Assembly: GCF_028595285.1 (NCBI RefSeq)
Contig: NZ_JAQQXQ010000004.1
Location: forward strand, 124,001 to 188,000
DNA: 64,000 nucleotides
DNA from: Erythrobacter fulvus
Lineage (GTDB): Bacteria; Pseudomonadota; Alphaproteobacteria; Sphingomonadales; Sphingomonadaceae
Direction: 5' to 3'
Made by a program: the position numbers and the translations under genes. The notes beneath the pieces were generated by a model, which saw nothing but the letters and a program-made list of their open reading frames with translations, was not told the DNA's origin and did no database searches. Shown here piece after piece: positions 54,618 through 63,145 of the stretch; position 1 is the first letter of the stretch; each line of letters starts with the position of its first letter.

Positions 54618-54694
54618 GGCAACCTTCATTCAAAAACGGTTCATCGACAGTGATGCACAACTCGTCGCACCAACACTTCGAGGAGGACAATGCG

Positions 54695-55447
54695 ATGAGC
54701 GAGCCTGCGGCGCAACCCGCGATTGATGAACGCCCCTTTCCGCGCGACGCAGCCACACTGCGCTGGTTCGGTACCGCTGCAATCGCAGGTCTCGGGATCA
54801 TCGGCGGGGGATACCTGCTCGGAGACGGTTTGCTGCGGGCCAAGGACGCCGAACGCGCGGTGACGGTGCGCGGCCTCGCAGAACGCGATGTCACCGCAGA
54901 CCTTGCCACCTGGACGATCTCCTATTCCGCCTCATCCACCAGCCTTGCCCAGGCGCAGGACAAGGTCCGCCGCGACACGCAGGCCATCGAAGCTTTTTTC
55001 AAGGATCTGGGCTTTCCAGCCGACGCCCTGCAACCGACCGGCGCGAACGTTTCGAGCTACAGCAATGAAGGCGTCACGACCTACACCGTGCGGCAGCGGC
55101 TCGCCTTGCGGAGCGAGGATATCGCCCGCGCGCAAAAGGCGGTTGCCCGCCAGTTCGATCTGGTCGGGCGCGGGGTGTTCCTCGAAGAAGGCTCGGGGAT
55201 GAGCTACACCTTCACGAGGCTGAACGACATCAAGCCCGAGATGGTGGCCGAAGCGACCAAAGACGCGCGCGCCGCAGCACAGCAGTTTGCCGAGGATTCG
55301 GGCTCTGACGTGGGCAAGATCAGGGACGCCACGCAGGGATACTTCACCATCGAGGCGCGCGACGGGGAGTCCGGTGGCTGGGGCATGGCCGACAGCCCTT
55401 ACAAGAAGGTGCGCGTCGTCACCACGGTCAGCTTCTCGCTCGATTGA
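54695..55447 (+). CDS. SIMPL domain protein
   Basis: A 250-residue protein with an N-terminal helix (about 25-45), then a SIMPL/DUF541 domain (VTVRGLAERDVTADLATWTISY, TYTVRQRLALRS, DARAAAQQFAEDSGSDVGKI). Oligomeric SIMPL proteins such as BP26 form envelope channel-like rings; their role is unclear. ATG 54695 follows GAGGAGG at 8 nt, a strong site. Divergent from gloA. Confidence 0.85.
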   Translation: MSEPAAQPAIDERPFPRDAATLRWFGTAAIAGLGIIGGGYLLGDGLLRAKDAERAVTVRGLAERDVTADLATWTISYSASSTSLAQAQDKVRRDTQAIEAFFKDLGFPADALQPTGANVSSYSNEGVTTYTVRQRLALRSEDIARAQKAVARQFDLVGRGVFLEEGSGMSYTFTRLNDIKPEMVAEATKDARAAAQQFAEDSGSDVGKIRDATQGYFTIEARDGESGGWGMADSPYKKVRVVTTVSFSLD

Positions 55448-55455
55448 GGCGGAAC

Positions 55456-55478
55456 GGGGACGGGCCTGAGCCCGCCCC
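55456..55478. terminator. Hairpin between convergent SIMPL and TorF genes
   Basis: GGGGACGGGC pairs with GCCCGCCCC (one bulged A) around CTGA, located between convergent stops. No long T-run. Confidence 0.45.
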
Positions 55479-55489
55479 TGCCCCCTGCA

Positions 55490-56473
55490 TCAGAACGAAG
55501 CGGTGACCGAAAACACTACCGTCGCATCGGCGATCTGCCCGCCTGCCAGCTTCGAGAAGTTCGGCAGCAGATAGGCGCTTTCGGCAGCGGAAATGTCGGT
55601 ATCAATATAGGCGACCGACAGGGTCAGCCCCTCGATCGGCGACACGTCGGCACCCAGCGACCAGTCGAAATAGGTGCCGGTCGGCGCAATGCTGGTGCCG
55701 TTCGGACCAAGGCCCGCATTGCCGTCGGAATAGCCGAGGTGCGCCTTCAGGCTGATCGGCGTGTCGGCAATGCCGTAAACCACATCGCCCGACAGGTAGA
55801 GGTTGTCTTCCTTGTCGCCCGGATCGTCGGGAAGCCCGGCAGCGGCAGCCGCGCCGGTCAGGAACACCTTGCCCAGCGCTTCCTGATTGGGCGCATAGGC
55901 GACGCCCGCCGTCAGCGAAAGCGGGCCGATATCACCCGAAAGCTTGGCATAGAGTTCGGCGAAGTCGGTGGTGTCAGCCCCGCTCGGGTACATGTACCAC
56001 ACAACGCCCGTATCCAGCGTGCCCTCGCCGACCGGGAAGGCGAAACCGGCGATCAGATCGAGTTCGGTATTGGTGCCGCCGAAGGTACCCCAACCCGCCA
56101 GGTTCGAACCCCAGGCGCCGACGTAGAAACCGCTTTCGTGGCTGATGGTGATACCGCCCTGCACCGCGAGCCCCTCGTCAGTCTGCGAGACACCGCGGAA
56201 ACGATAGTCGGAAGTCAGCGTCGCGCTGCCCGAAACGGTAATGGCAGATGCGGGTTCGTCATCGGCCCGGCTGGCGTCAGGTGCGATTGGCGCAATGGCG
56301 CGTTCGCTTGCAGCAAGCGCGAAAGTCGATGTGGAGGGCGCAGATACGGGAGCGGCTTCGACTACGGTGAACGAATCGTCGGCGCTCTGTTCATCGGCCG
56401 CAAAAGCGGGCGCAGCGCCGGCAAGACAGATGACGACGGAAACGGCGGAGAGGCCGCGAAAGGTATAGGACAT
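55490..56473 (-). CDS. TorF family putative porin
   Basis: A 327-residue outer-membrane protein. Signal peptide ends at AFAA (about residue 26). The family motif SGSATLTSDYRFRGVSQTDEG is near residues 80-100, then a predicted beta-barrel ending in aromatic VTASF (last residue F). It matches TIGR02001/TorF-type porins of unknown solute. ATG 56473 has AGGAAG upstream. Confidence 0.87.
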   Translation of the reverse strand: MSYTFRGLSAVSVVICLAGAAPAFAADEQSADDSFTVVEAAPVSAPSTSTFALAASERAIAPIAPDASRADDEPASAITVSGSATLTSDYRFRGVSQTDEGLAVQGGITISHESGFYVGAWGSNLAGWGTFGGTNTELDLIAGFAFPVGEGTLDTGVVWYMYPSGADTTDFAELYAKLSGDIGPLSLTAGVAYAPNQEALGKVFLTGAAAAAGLPDDPGDKEDNLYLSGDVVYGIADTPISLKAHLGYSDGNAGLGPNGTSIAPTGTYFDWSLGADVSPIEGLTLSVAYIDTDISAAESAYLLPNFSKLAGGQIADATVVFSVTASF

Positions 56474-56782
56474 GACAACTTCCTGTTTTGTTGTAGGTCG
56501 TTGTCCCACCTGCGTGCCCGACCGTCATTTCGTTTGGCGAATGACCCCATTCAGGCTGGTAATATTCATATCCTTGAAGATAAAGGAACGCAAGATATGA
56601 CATATCCGAAGGTTCGAATTTGACCTGAACGCACAATTTGCACTCTCCGGCCGAATTCCCGCTCGCTCGGTTGCAGTTGCGCGGCATCATGGCTAAACGC
56701 CCGGCCATTGCAGGAGATCAGGCGAGCAGGCTTGCCCTTACCGTCCTGTCGGCCCTCTCCGAACCGGATCTGCAAACAGCCC
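56474..56782. promoter_or_regulatory. Divergent region between TorF porin and PPP phosphatase
   Basis: A 309-nt non-coding stretch. CATATCCTTG (56567) and CAAGATATG (56591) form an imperfect inverted repeat. Otherwise I see nothing definite. Confidence 0.4.
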
Positions 56783-57589
56783 ATGCTCAACAAACTGCGC
56801 GATCTCTTCCGCACCAAACAGTCGCCGCGGCTGCCCGCAGTGCCGGCAGGCACGCGCTATTACGTGATCGGCGATATTCACGGACGGCTCGATCTGTACG
56901 ATGCCTTGATTGCCGCCATCGAGGAAGACGACCGGAGGGAGTCGCCCGCCGAGACCCGCATAGTGCTGCTCGGCGATCTGGTCGACCGCGGGCCGGACAG
57001 CGCCGGCGTCATTGCCCGCACACGCGTGTGGCAGCAGAGCCGCAAGGTTCGCGTTCTGGCCGGCAATCACGAGGAAATGTTCCTCGCTGCCTTCGAAAAA
57101 CCCGAAGCGCTGCGCCATTTCCTCAAGCACGGCGGGCGCGAGACAGTGCTGAGCTACGGCTTGTCAAAAAAGCAGTTCAACGCGCTCTCGCTTGAAGAGA
57201 TCTTTGCGCTGTTGCCGAAGCTCGTGCCCGAGAGCGAGCGTGACTACATCGCCAATTTCGAAACCATGGTTCGCGCAGGGGACTATGTTTTCGTGCACGC
57301 CGGAATCGATCCCGCCCGCCCGCTGTCCGAACAGAAACGGTCGGACCTGCTGTGGATTCGCGAGCGCTTTCTCAACCACGAAGGCCCGCTGGAGAAAGTG
57401 GTTGTGCACGGCCACACCATTTTCGAAAGCGTGATGGATTGCGGCAACCGCATCGGCATTGACACTGGCGCTTTCCGGTCCGGTGTGCTTACAGCGCTAG
57501 TGCTCGAGGGTGACCAGCGACGGATCCTCCAGGCCTGTGCCAGCAATGGCGGACCGGTGGAGATCTCTCACGGCGACCGGGCGATCTAG
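56783..57589 (+). CDS. PPP-family metallophosphatase (Ser/Thr phosphatase / ApaH-like)
   Basis: A 268-residue enzyme with the PPP signature: GD31IH33GR, GDLVD65RGPDS, GN95HEEMF and VHGHT near the C-terminus. Two-metal catalysis on phosphoproteins or dinucleoside polyphosphates is expected; the choice cannot be made from the sequence. ATG 56783 (MLNKLRDLF) chosen. Followed 60 nt later by ugd on the same strand. Confidence 0.87.
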   Translation: MLNKLRDLFRTKQSPRLPAVPAGTRYYVIGDIHGRLDLYDALIAAIEEDDRRESPAETRIVLLGDLVDRGPDSAGVIARTRVWQQSRKVRVLAGNHEEMFLAAFEKPEALRHFLKHGGRETVLSYGLSKKQFNALSLEEIFALLPKLVPESERDYIANFETMVRAGDYVFVHAGIDPARPLSEQKRSDLLWIRERFLNHEGPLEKVVVHGHTIFESVMDCGNRIGIDTGAFRSGVLTALVLEGDQRRILQACASNGGPVEISHGDRAI

Positions 57590-57649
57590 CTCTGCGGCGC
57601 AACATTCGGGGCCGCGTTTTTTAGACTTTTCGCGCAAGGGCGGCTGTTC

Positions 57650-58960
57650 ATGAAGATTGCGATGGTGGGTTCGGGCTATGTCGGGCTCGTATCGGGGGCC
57701 TGTTTTGCCGATTTCGGGCATGACGTGGTCTGCATCGACAAGGATCAGGGCAAGATTGACCGTCTGCACGCCGGGATTATGCCGATCTACGAACCGGGGC
57801 TCGATGCGCTGGTCGAGAACAACGTCAAGGCCGGGCGCCTTGCCTTCACCACCTCGCTGGCAGAAGGGATCAAGGGCGCGGACGCGATCTTCATCGCAGT
57901 CGGCACGCCCAGCCGTCGGGGTGACGGTCATGCCGATCTGACCTTCGTCTATGCCGTTGCCGAGGAAGTGGGCGAAAGCCTCGCCAATGACGCGGTGATC
58001 GTCACCAAATCGACTGTGCCGGTCGGCACCGGCGACGAGGTTGAACGGATCATCCGCGAGACGGGCACCGCACACCGCTTCTCGGTCGTGTCCAACCCGG
58101 AATTCCTGCGCGAAGGCGCGGCGATCGGCGATTTCAAGCGGCCTGACCGCATCGTCATCGGTGCCGAGGATGACTTCGGCCGCGAGGTAATGCGCGAAGT
58201 CTACCGTCCGCTGTTCCTCAATGAATCGCCGCTCCTGTTCACTTCGCGCCGCACCAGCGAGTTGATCAAATACGCCGCCAATGCGTTTCTTGCGACCAAG
58301 ATCACCTTCATCAACGAGATGGCGGATCTGTGCGAGAAGGTCGGCGCGAACGTGCAGGACGTTTCCCGCGGGATCGGGATGGACAACCGCATCGGGCCGA
58401 AATTCCTGCATGCCGGCCCCGGCTATGGCGGATCCTGCTTTCCGAAGGATACGCTGGCGCTGCTCAAGACGGCAGAAGATTATGACAGCCCCACCCGCAT
58501 CGTGGAGGCGGTTGTGAAGGTCAATGACAGTCGCAAGCGGGCGATGGGCCGCAAGGTGGTCGATGCACTGGGTGGGCCGGATGCGGCTCGCGGAAAGAAG
58601 GCGGCACTGCTGGGCCTGACCTTCAAGCCCAATACCGACGACATGCGTGATAGCCCCGCAATCGCTGTCGCCCAGACGCTGATGGACGCAGGCGTTGCGG
58701 TCGCCGCCTATGACCCCGAAGGCATGGAGCAGGCCCGCCCGCTGCTGCCGGACGTGACCATGTGCGACAGCCCCTATGCCGCGATCGAAGGCGCGGACGT
58801 GGTGGTGATCGTGACCGAGTGGGACGCGTTCCGCGCGCTCGACCTGAAGCGGGTCAAGGAACTGGCGAACGCGCCGGTGATGGTGGATTTGCGCAATATC
58901 TACAATCCCGAAGACATGCGCGCTGCCGGCTTCACCTATGCGAGCGTCGGCCGGGCCTAG
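57650..58960 (+). CDS. ugd: UDP-glucose 6-dehydrogenase
   Basis: A 436-residue UGDH: NAD site GSGYVGLVSG (7-16), VSNPEFLREG (147-156), K207 region (SELIKYAANAFLA), and catalytic C263 in GPGYGGSCFPKD. It makes UDP-glucuronate for surface polysaccharides. Its stop TAG shares the palindrome CTAG with the stop of the convergent TspO-related gene. Confidence 0.96.
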   Translation: MKIAMVGSGYVGLVSGACFADFGHDVVCIDKDQGKIDRLHAGIMPIYEPGLDALVENNVKAGRLAFTTSLAEGIKGADAIFIAVGTPSRRGDGHADLTFVYAVAEEVGESLANDAVIVTKSTVPVGTGDEVERIIRETGTAHRFSVVSNPEFLREGAAIGDFKRPDRIVIGAEDDFGREVMREVYRPLFLNESPLLFTSRRTSELIKYAANAFLATKITFINEMADLCEKVGANVQDVSRGIGMDNRIGPKFLHAGPGYGGSCFPKDTLALLKTAEDYDSPTRIVEAVVKVNDSRKRAMGRKVVDALGGPDAARGKKAALLGLTFKPNTDDMRDSPAIAVAQTLMDAGVAVAAYDPEGMEQARPLLPDVTMCDSPYAAIEGADVVVIVTEWDAFRALDLKRVKELANAPVMVDLRNIYNPEDMRAAGFTYASVGRA

Positions 58961-59745
58961 GCTCCGAACCAGTGGCGGCGGTTGGCGGACTGCGCAAGCT
59001 GCCACCCCAGCGCGCCCAGCACCATTGCTCCGCCCGCGATCGCCGCCCAGCCGATGGCGGCAAATTGCTGGCCTCCGCGCGCATAGATCGCGAGCAGCGC
59101 CCAGCAGAACACAAGACCGTAGAGCGGCGCGCCGCGCACCCGCGCGGTGGCGACAGCGGCAATCGCCGATCCGATGACGACCATCACAGCCGCGACCAAG
59201 GGTTGCGACGCTCCCCCGCCAACGCCGTAATATTTCAGGGTGGCCGAGATGTTGACGATGCTGGCCGCAGTCAGCCACGCAGCAAGCGCGCTGAATACCG
59301 GCGCCACCAGCCAGCGTTCCCCGCGTGAAAGACCGGGCGCCGCGACCAGCGCGCGCAGCACCACCAGCAGCCCTGCAAGCGAGGTCAGGATGATGAGCGC
59401 CGAGATCGCTGTGAGATTGGCGAACTGGGTGTAGGTCGCCCACACGCCCTGCGCTGCCAGCGCGACCGCAGCAGGCCAAGCGATGCGATCCAGCAGGGCA
59501 TTGCCGCGCTGCCCGGGTAGCGCCTGCCACAGCGCAAACACGGCCGAGCCCGTGAACAGCAGCCCCCAGATTGCAAAGGCCCAGCCTGAAGGCGTCACCA
59601 GCGTGCGCACGCTGTCCGACCGGCTACCAATCGGCTCTCCAAGGCCCAGTTACGGCAAAAAGGTTGCGCCAATTTGCACCACCACCGCAAGGATGACGAC
59701 AAGGCGCTGCATCAAAGGGCGAGTGATGGAGAGTGTTCGATTCAT
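58957..59745 (-). pseudogene. TspO-related tryptophan-rich membrane protein, broken by an in-frame TAA
   Basis: The main frame (58957-59610) encodes TPSGWAFAIWGLLFTGSAVF and five or six further helices, the long form of the tryptophan-rich sensory protein family. In the same frame, upstream, lie an expected first helix (MQRLVVILAVVVQIGATFLP) and the link LGLGEPIGSRSDSVRTLV, which resembles the family's LPLNG..GEISD segment. They are separated only by a TAA at 59650-59652. Either a nonsense mutation or a base-call error has split the gene; a shortened product from GTG 59610 (217 residues) would lack helix 1. Possible original starts are ATG 59745 or ATG 59712. It lies just downstream of rnpB. 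Confidence 0.7.
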
Positions 59746-59798
59746 GCTGATCAGAACCATGGCGCTTGGCCGCGGTTCCCGCAGCGGGAGGATGGATA

Positions 59799-60226
59799 TC
59801 AGGGGGCCATCATAAGCCGGGTTCTGTCTCCGCAGGCGGTATCCCGAAGGACCGGCCCCGCGGTGGCAGCCATTCATCTGGGCCGCCCATTGCTGGACGG
59901 CTCAAGCAGCCAACCCGGGCCGCTCGGGGCGAAACACCCCTACCCGCCATTGCTGACGGGCGCGCGGCCCCTATTCGGCCTTGCTCCGGGTGGGGTTTGC
60001 CATGCGGACCCCGTTGCCGGAGCCCCGGTGCGCTCTTGCCGCACCCTTTCACCCTTGCCTGTGCCCGCAAGCGGGCCATCGGCGGTTTGCTCTCTGTGGC
60101 ACTTTCCCTTGCCCCCCTTGCGAGGAACCGGCGGGCGTTACCCGCCACCCTTGTTTCGTGGAGCCCGGACTTTCCTCGCCCCCCTTGCCTTAACAAGAAC
60201 GCGCGCGGCTGCCTCAGGCCCCCTGA
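59799..60226 (-). ncRNA. rnpB: RNase P RNA, type A
   Basis: The minus strand carries the universally conserved GAGGAAAGTCCGGGCTCC near the 5' end (about 60180-60160) and the 3' ACAGAACCCGGCTTAT (about 59828-59813). The ends pair as stem P1 (GGCCCCCTGA at 60217-60226 with TCAGGGGGCC at 59799-59808, plus-strand coordinates), giving about 428 nt. It is the catalytic RNA that matures tRNA 5' ends. Exact ends are inferred from P1. Confidence 0.93.
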
Positions 60227-60260
60227 TGCTGCGGCATATAGGGGCAGGTTCAGGGAAAAA

Positions 60261-60992
60261 CTAGCGCGTCCGCCCCCGATCGCGATCAAGCAGCAATTGC
60301 CACAGGATTGCGGAGATCTCCCCGTCAACCACCCCGGTGATGTGTTCGGGCCGCCAGCGTCGCTCGAAGGCCTCCACCGCCTTGCGCTGATCGGTGATGT
60401 CGTAGCCGAAGCGTTCGAGCGCGAGGAAGAACGCGCCCTCGTTGTGGAAGGGGTCGCCCGCGGCAAGACTGGTCGGACGCGGCAGGCACAGCTTGTATTC
60501 GGCCAGCCGTTCCCACGGGAACAACTCGCCCGGATCGACCTTGCGCATCGGCGCAACGTCCGAATGGCCGACCACATTGGCGCGCGGAATATCGTACCGC
60601 TTCACGATTCGGCCCAGCAGCGGGATCAGTGCGTCGATCTGCGCATCAGCGAAGGGGCGGTAGCCAAGTCCGTGACCCGGATGATCGAGCTCGATCCCGA
60701 TGCTTGCCGAATTCACGTCGGGTATCCCGCGCCAGTAGGAAACGCCTGCATGCCATGCGCGGCGATCTTCGGACACCAGCCGGATCACCTCGCCTTCCTC
60801 GGTTATGCAGTAATGCGCGCTGACGGAAGCTTGCGCGTCGCACATCCGCGCAATCGCATCCTCGACCGGCTTCATTTCGGTGTAGTGCAGCACCACCATA
60901 CTGATCGGCAGCGTGCGCTCATTGTGATTGGGCGATGGCACCTCGCGGTGCACCAGTTCGTCGCGCCCGTCGCCGTCATTGCCCCCCAGCAT
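60261..60992 (-). CDS. N-acetylmuramoyl-L-alanine amidase (AmpD/AmiD family)
   Basis: A 243-residue Amidase_2 enzyme with zinc-site H36 (VVLHYTEM), VSAHYCITEEGEVIRLV, SIGIELDHPG, and GHSDVAPMRKVDPGELFPW carrying the second His and Asp. It cleaves the bond between muramic acid and the peptide stem in peptidoglycan recycling or turnover. No signal peptide is visible, so a cytoplasmic AmpD-like role is favoured, but the C-terminal extension is AmiD-like. Lies 11 nt after chpT. Confidence 0.88.
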   Translation of the reverse strand: MLGGNDGDGRDELVHREVPSPNHNERTLPISMVVLHYTEMKPVEDAIARMCDAQASVSAHYCITEEGEVIRLVSEDRRAWHAGVSYWRGIPDVNSASIGIELDHPGHGLGYRPFADAQIDALIPLLGRIVKRYDIPRANVVGHSDVAPMRKVDPGELFPWERLAEYKLCLPRPTSLAAGDPFHNEGAFFLALERFGYDITDQRKAVEAFERRWRPEHITGVVDGEISAILWQLLLDRDRGRTR

Positions 60993-61003
60993 CGACGACG
61001 CCC

Positions 61004-61657
61004 CTAACCAATCATTCCGTCAGGCTCGGGCAACACCGCGCCGAGCACCAGCACCCCGTCGCCCAGCTTGTATTGCAACCCGCCGGCCATTTCCTCGGCT
61101 ACCAGCGCGATCATATGCGCGGCAGCGGTACGGCTGGTGATTTCACTTTCAGCGAGGTCGCCCTGCAGCGCACGGCCGATGGTCTCGTCGAAGGCGATCC
61201 TGTCGCCGCGCGCCCGCGCGACGATCTCCACCGCGCCCTCGCGCCGCTCGGCGCCGATATCAAGCGTGCCGCCCCGGACCAGTGCATCAAGTGCGATCTG
61301 GGCAAGGTTCAGCAGCACCTTGACCGCCGGCTTGGGAAGGCTCGGCTCGGCAATCGCCCAGTTGATTTCCACCCGCTTGGCGTCGCTGGCCAGCGCCGAG
61401 ATTACCGCTTGTGCCTCGTCGATCGGGATCGCCTCCCCGAACCCGCCGGCAGCCCCGAAGGCGAGGCGGAAGAACTTCAGCTTGTCGGTGCTGATCCGCG
61501 CCGATTGTTCAAGCAGTTCCATACAGCGCGCACGCATTTCCGGATCCTGCTCCTCGGCGAGCAGTTCAAGCCCGTTGGCGAGCGCGCCTACCGGCGAAAG
61601 CATGTCATGGCACAGGCGCGAACAGAGCAGCGCGGCGAGATCGGTTTGCGAGATCAT
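61004..61657 (-). CDS. chpT: ChpT-like histidine phosphotransferase
   Basis: A 217-residue protein with the phosphoryl-accepting H17 in LCSRLCHDMLSPVGALANGLE and a C-terminal degenerate HATPase-like domain (LLNLAQIALDALVRGG, MIALVAEEMAGGL). In Caulobacter ChpT passes phosphate from CckA to CtrA and CpdR, controlling the cell cycle. CckA and CtrA are not in the window. It is between the M67 peptidase and amidase genes on the same strand. Confidence 0.88.
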   Translation of the reverse strand: MISQTDLAALLCSRLCHDMLSPVGALANGLELLAEEQDPEMRARCMELLEQSARISTDKLKFFRLAFGAAGGFGEAIPIDEAQAVISALASDAKRVEINWAIAEPSLPKPAVKVLLNLAQIALDALVRGGTLDIGAERREGAVEIVARARGDRIAFDETIGRALQGDLAESEITSRTAAAHMIALVAEEMAGGLQYKLGDGVLVLGAVLPEPDGMIG

Positions 61658-61666
61658 GCGCCTGTC

Positions 61667-62062
61667 CTAGCTTTCGATTCGCGCAAAGGAAAGTGCAGCA
61701 AAGCCCTCCTCCCCGTCCCTCCAGAACGTTACGTCGTCGGCTGCCACGATGGCCCAGATGCGTCCGTCACCAGCCGCACATTTGCGATCAGTTGCGGAAG
61801 GCGTGGCAAGGCCGTTGGGGTGGGAGTGGAAATAGCCCAGCACCTGCGGCCCGCCGGAGCGCGCAGCGCGGTGCGCGTCGATCAGCGCCTGCGGGTCGAT
61901 CTCGAAATGGGTGGCGGGTTCGGGATGGGCATTGCGCGTTTGGCAAGCCTCGGCAATCCGCCCGCCCTCGCCAAGCAGGATGCCGCAGGCCTCTCGTGGG
62001 TGAGCCGCGCGCGCTGCGGCATGCATCGCAGCAAGGGCTGCGCTTGTCACTTCGACGTCCAT
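61667..62062 (-). CDS. M67 family JAMM metallopeptidase
   Basis: A 131-residue protein with the complete JAMM motif: E24 (HPREACGILLG), H79-S-H81, seven residues, S89-x-x-D92. Prokaryotic members are linked to ubiquitin-like sulfur-carrier processing, or are stand-alone peptidases. ATG 62062 (MDVEVTS) is chosen; the divergent rluD ATG is 16 nt away. No ThiS/MoaD partner is adjacent. Confidence 0.88.
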   Translation of the reverse strand: MDVEVTSAALAAMHAAARAAHPREACGILLGEGGRIAEACQTRNAHPEPATHFEIDPQALIDAHRAARSGGPQVLGYFHSHPNGLATPSATDRKCAAGDGRIWAIVAADDVTFWRDGEEGFAALSFARIES

Positions 62063-62078
62063 CGCGCATGGCCATACC

Positions 62079-63032
62079 ATGTCTGCAGGCGAAATCATCA
62101 CCGGCACTATCGTTGCGCCCGCCCGCCTCGACAAGGCGCTGGCCGAGGCCACCAACCTCAGCCGCGCGCGGGTGCAGGCGCTGATCGAGGAAGGCCGGGT
62201 CGAGGTAGCAGGCAAGCCTGCCGCCTCCGCTTCGATGAAAGTCGCGGAAGGCGCGCCGTTCCGGATCGCTGTGCCCCCCGCCGCCGAGGCCGCCGCCGCG
62301 CCAGAGGCGATACCGCTGGTGATCGCCTATGAAGACGAACACCTGATCGTGATCGACAAGCCCGCCGGAATGGTCGTCCACCCGGCGGCGGGCAATCCGG
62401 CGGGCACGCTGGTGAATGCACTGCTGCACCACTGTCGCGGGCAGCTATCGGGAATAGGCGGGGTGGCGCGGCCCGGGATCGTCCACCGCATCGACAAGGA
62501 CACATCGGGCCTGCTGGTGGTGGCCAAGACCGACGCCGCACACGAAGGCCTGGCCACCCAGTTCGCCGCGCACACCGTCCACCGCCGCTATCTCGCGGTC
62601 TGTGCAGGGCATCCTTCGCCCGAAGAGGGCACCATCGACGCGCGGATCGGGCGTTCCGACAGCGACCGCAAGAAAATGACGGTGCTGCCAAAGAATTCCT
62701 CGCGCGGGAAAACGGCCGTTACCCATTACAAGGTGCTGGAGCGGTTCGATGCGGCGGCGCTGATCGAATGCCGGCTTGAAACTGGACGTACCCACCAGGT
62801 GCGCGTTCACTGTGCGTCAATCGGCCATGCCTTATTGGGAGACCCTGTCTATGGACGCACCCCCAAACCGCTCCGCCCGCTGGTCGAACGACTCGGCTTT
62901 GCCCGTCAGGCGCTGCACGCCGCCGAGCTGGGCTTTATCCACCCGGCAAGCGGCGAATCGCTGCGGTTTCGGGCCGATCTGCCGCCCGACATGGCGGAAC
63001 TCATCGACCAACTGCGACGTTGTGATCGATGA
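62079..63032 (+). CDS. rluD: 23S rRNA pseudouridine synthase RluD
   Basis: A 317-residue RluA-family enzyme with N-terminal S4 domain (about 14-70) and catalytic HRIDKDTSG (D139), plus ETGRTHQVRVHCASIGHALLGDPVYG. RluD makes the pseudouridines of helix 69 in 23S rRNA. Directly upstream of rpoH on the same strand. Confidence 0.93.
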   Translation: MSAGEIITGTIVAPARLDKALAEATNLSRARVQALIEEGRVEVAGKPAASASMKVAEGAPFRIAVPPAAEAAAAPEAIPLVIAYEDEHLIVIDKPAGMVVHPAAGNPAGTLVNALLHHCRGQLSGIGGVARPGIVHRIDKDTSGLLVVAKTDAAHEGLATQFAAHTVHRRYLAVCAGHPSPEEGTIDARIGRSDSDRKKMTVLPKNSSRGKTAVTHYKVLERFDAAALIECRLETGRTHQVRVHCASIGHALLGDPVYGRTPKPLRPLVERLGFARQALHAAELGFIHPASGESLRFRADLPPDMAELIDQLRRCDR

Positions 63033-63145
63033 AAAGCGCACACACGGGGCGTCGCTTCGTGTATATACCGGCTTGTGGCCCAGTCCGCCGGATGCCCATC
63101 AGGGGTCCGGCGCAAGCGGTCGACGCTAGAAAGGTTAGGTAACAA

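Noticed and set aside
59799..60226. Protein-coding frames on both strands at 59.8-60.3 kb
   Set aside because: The region matches RNase P RNA by its conserved 5' and 3' core and P1 stem; the open frames are incidental.
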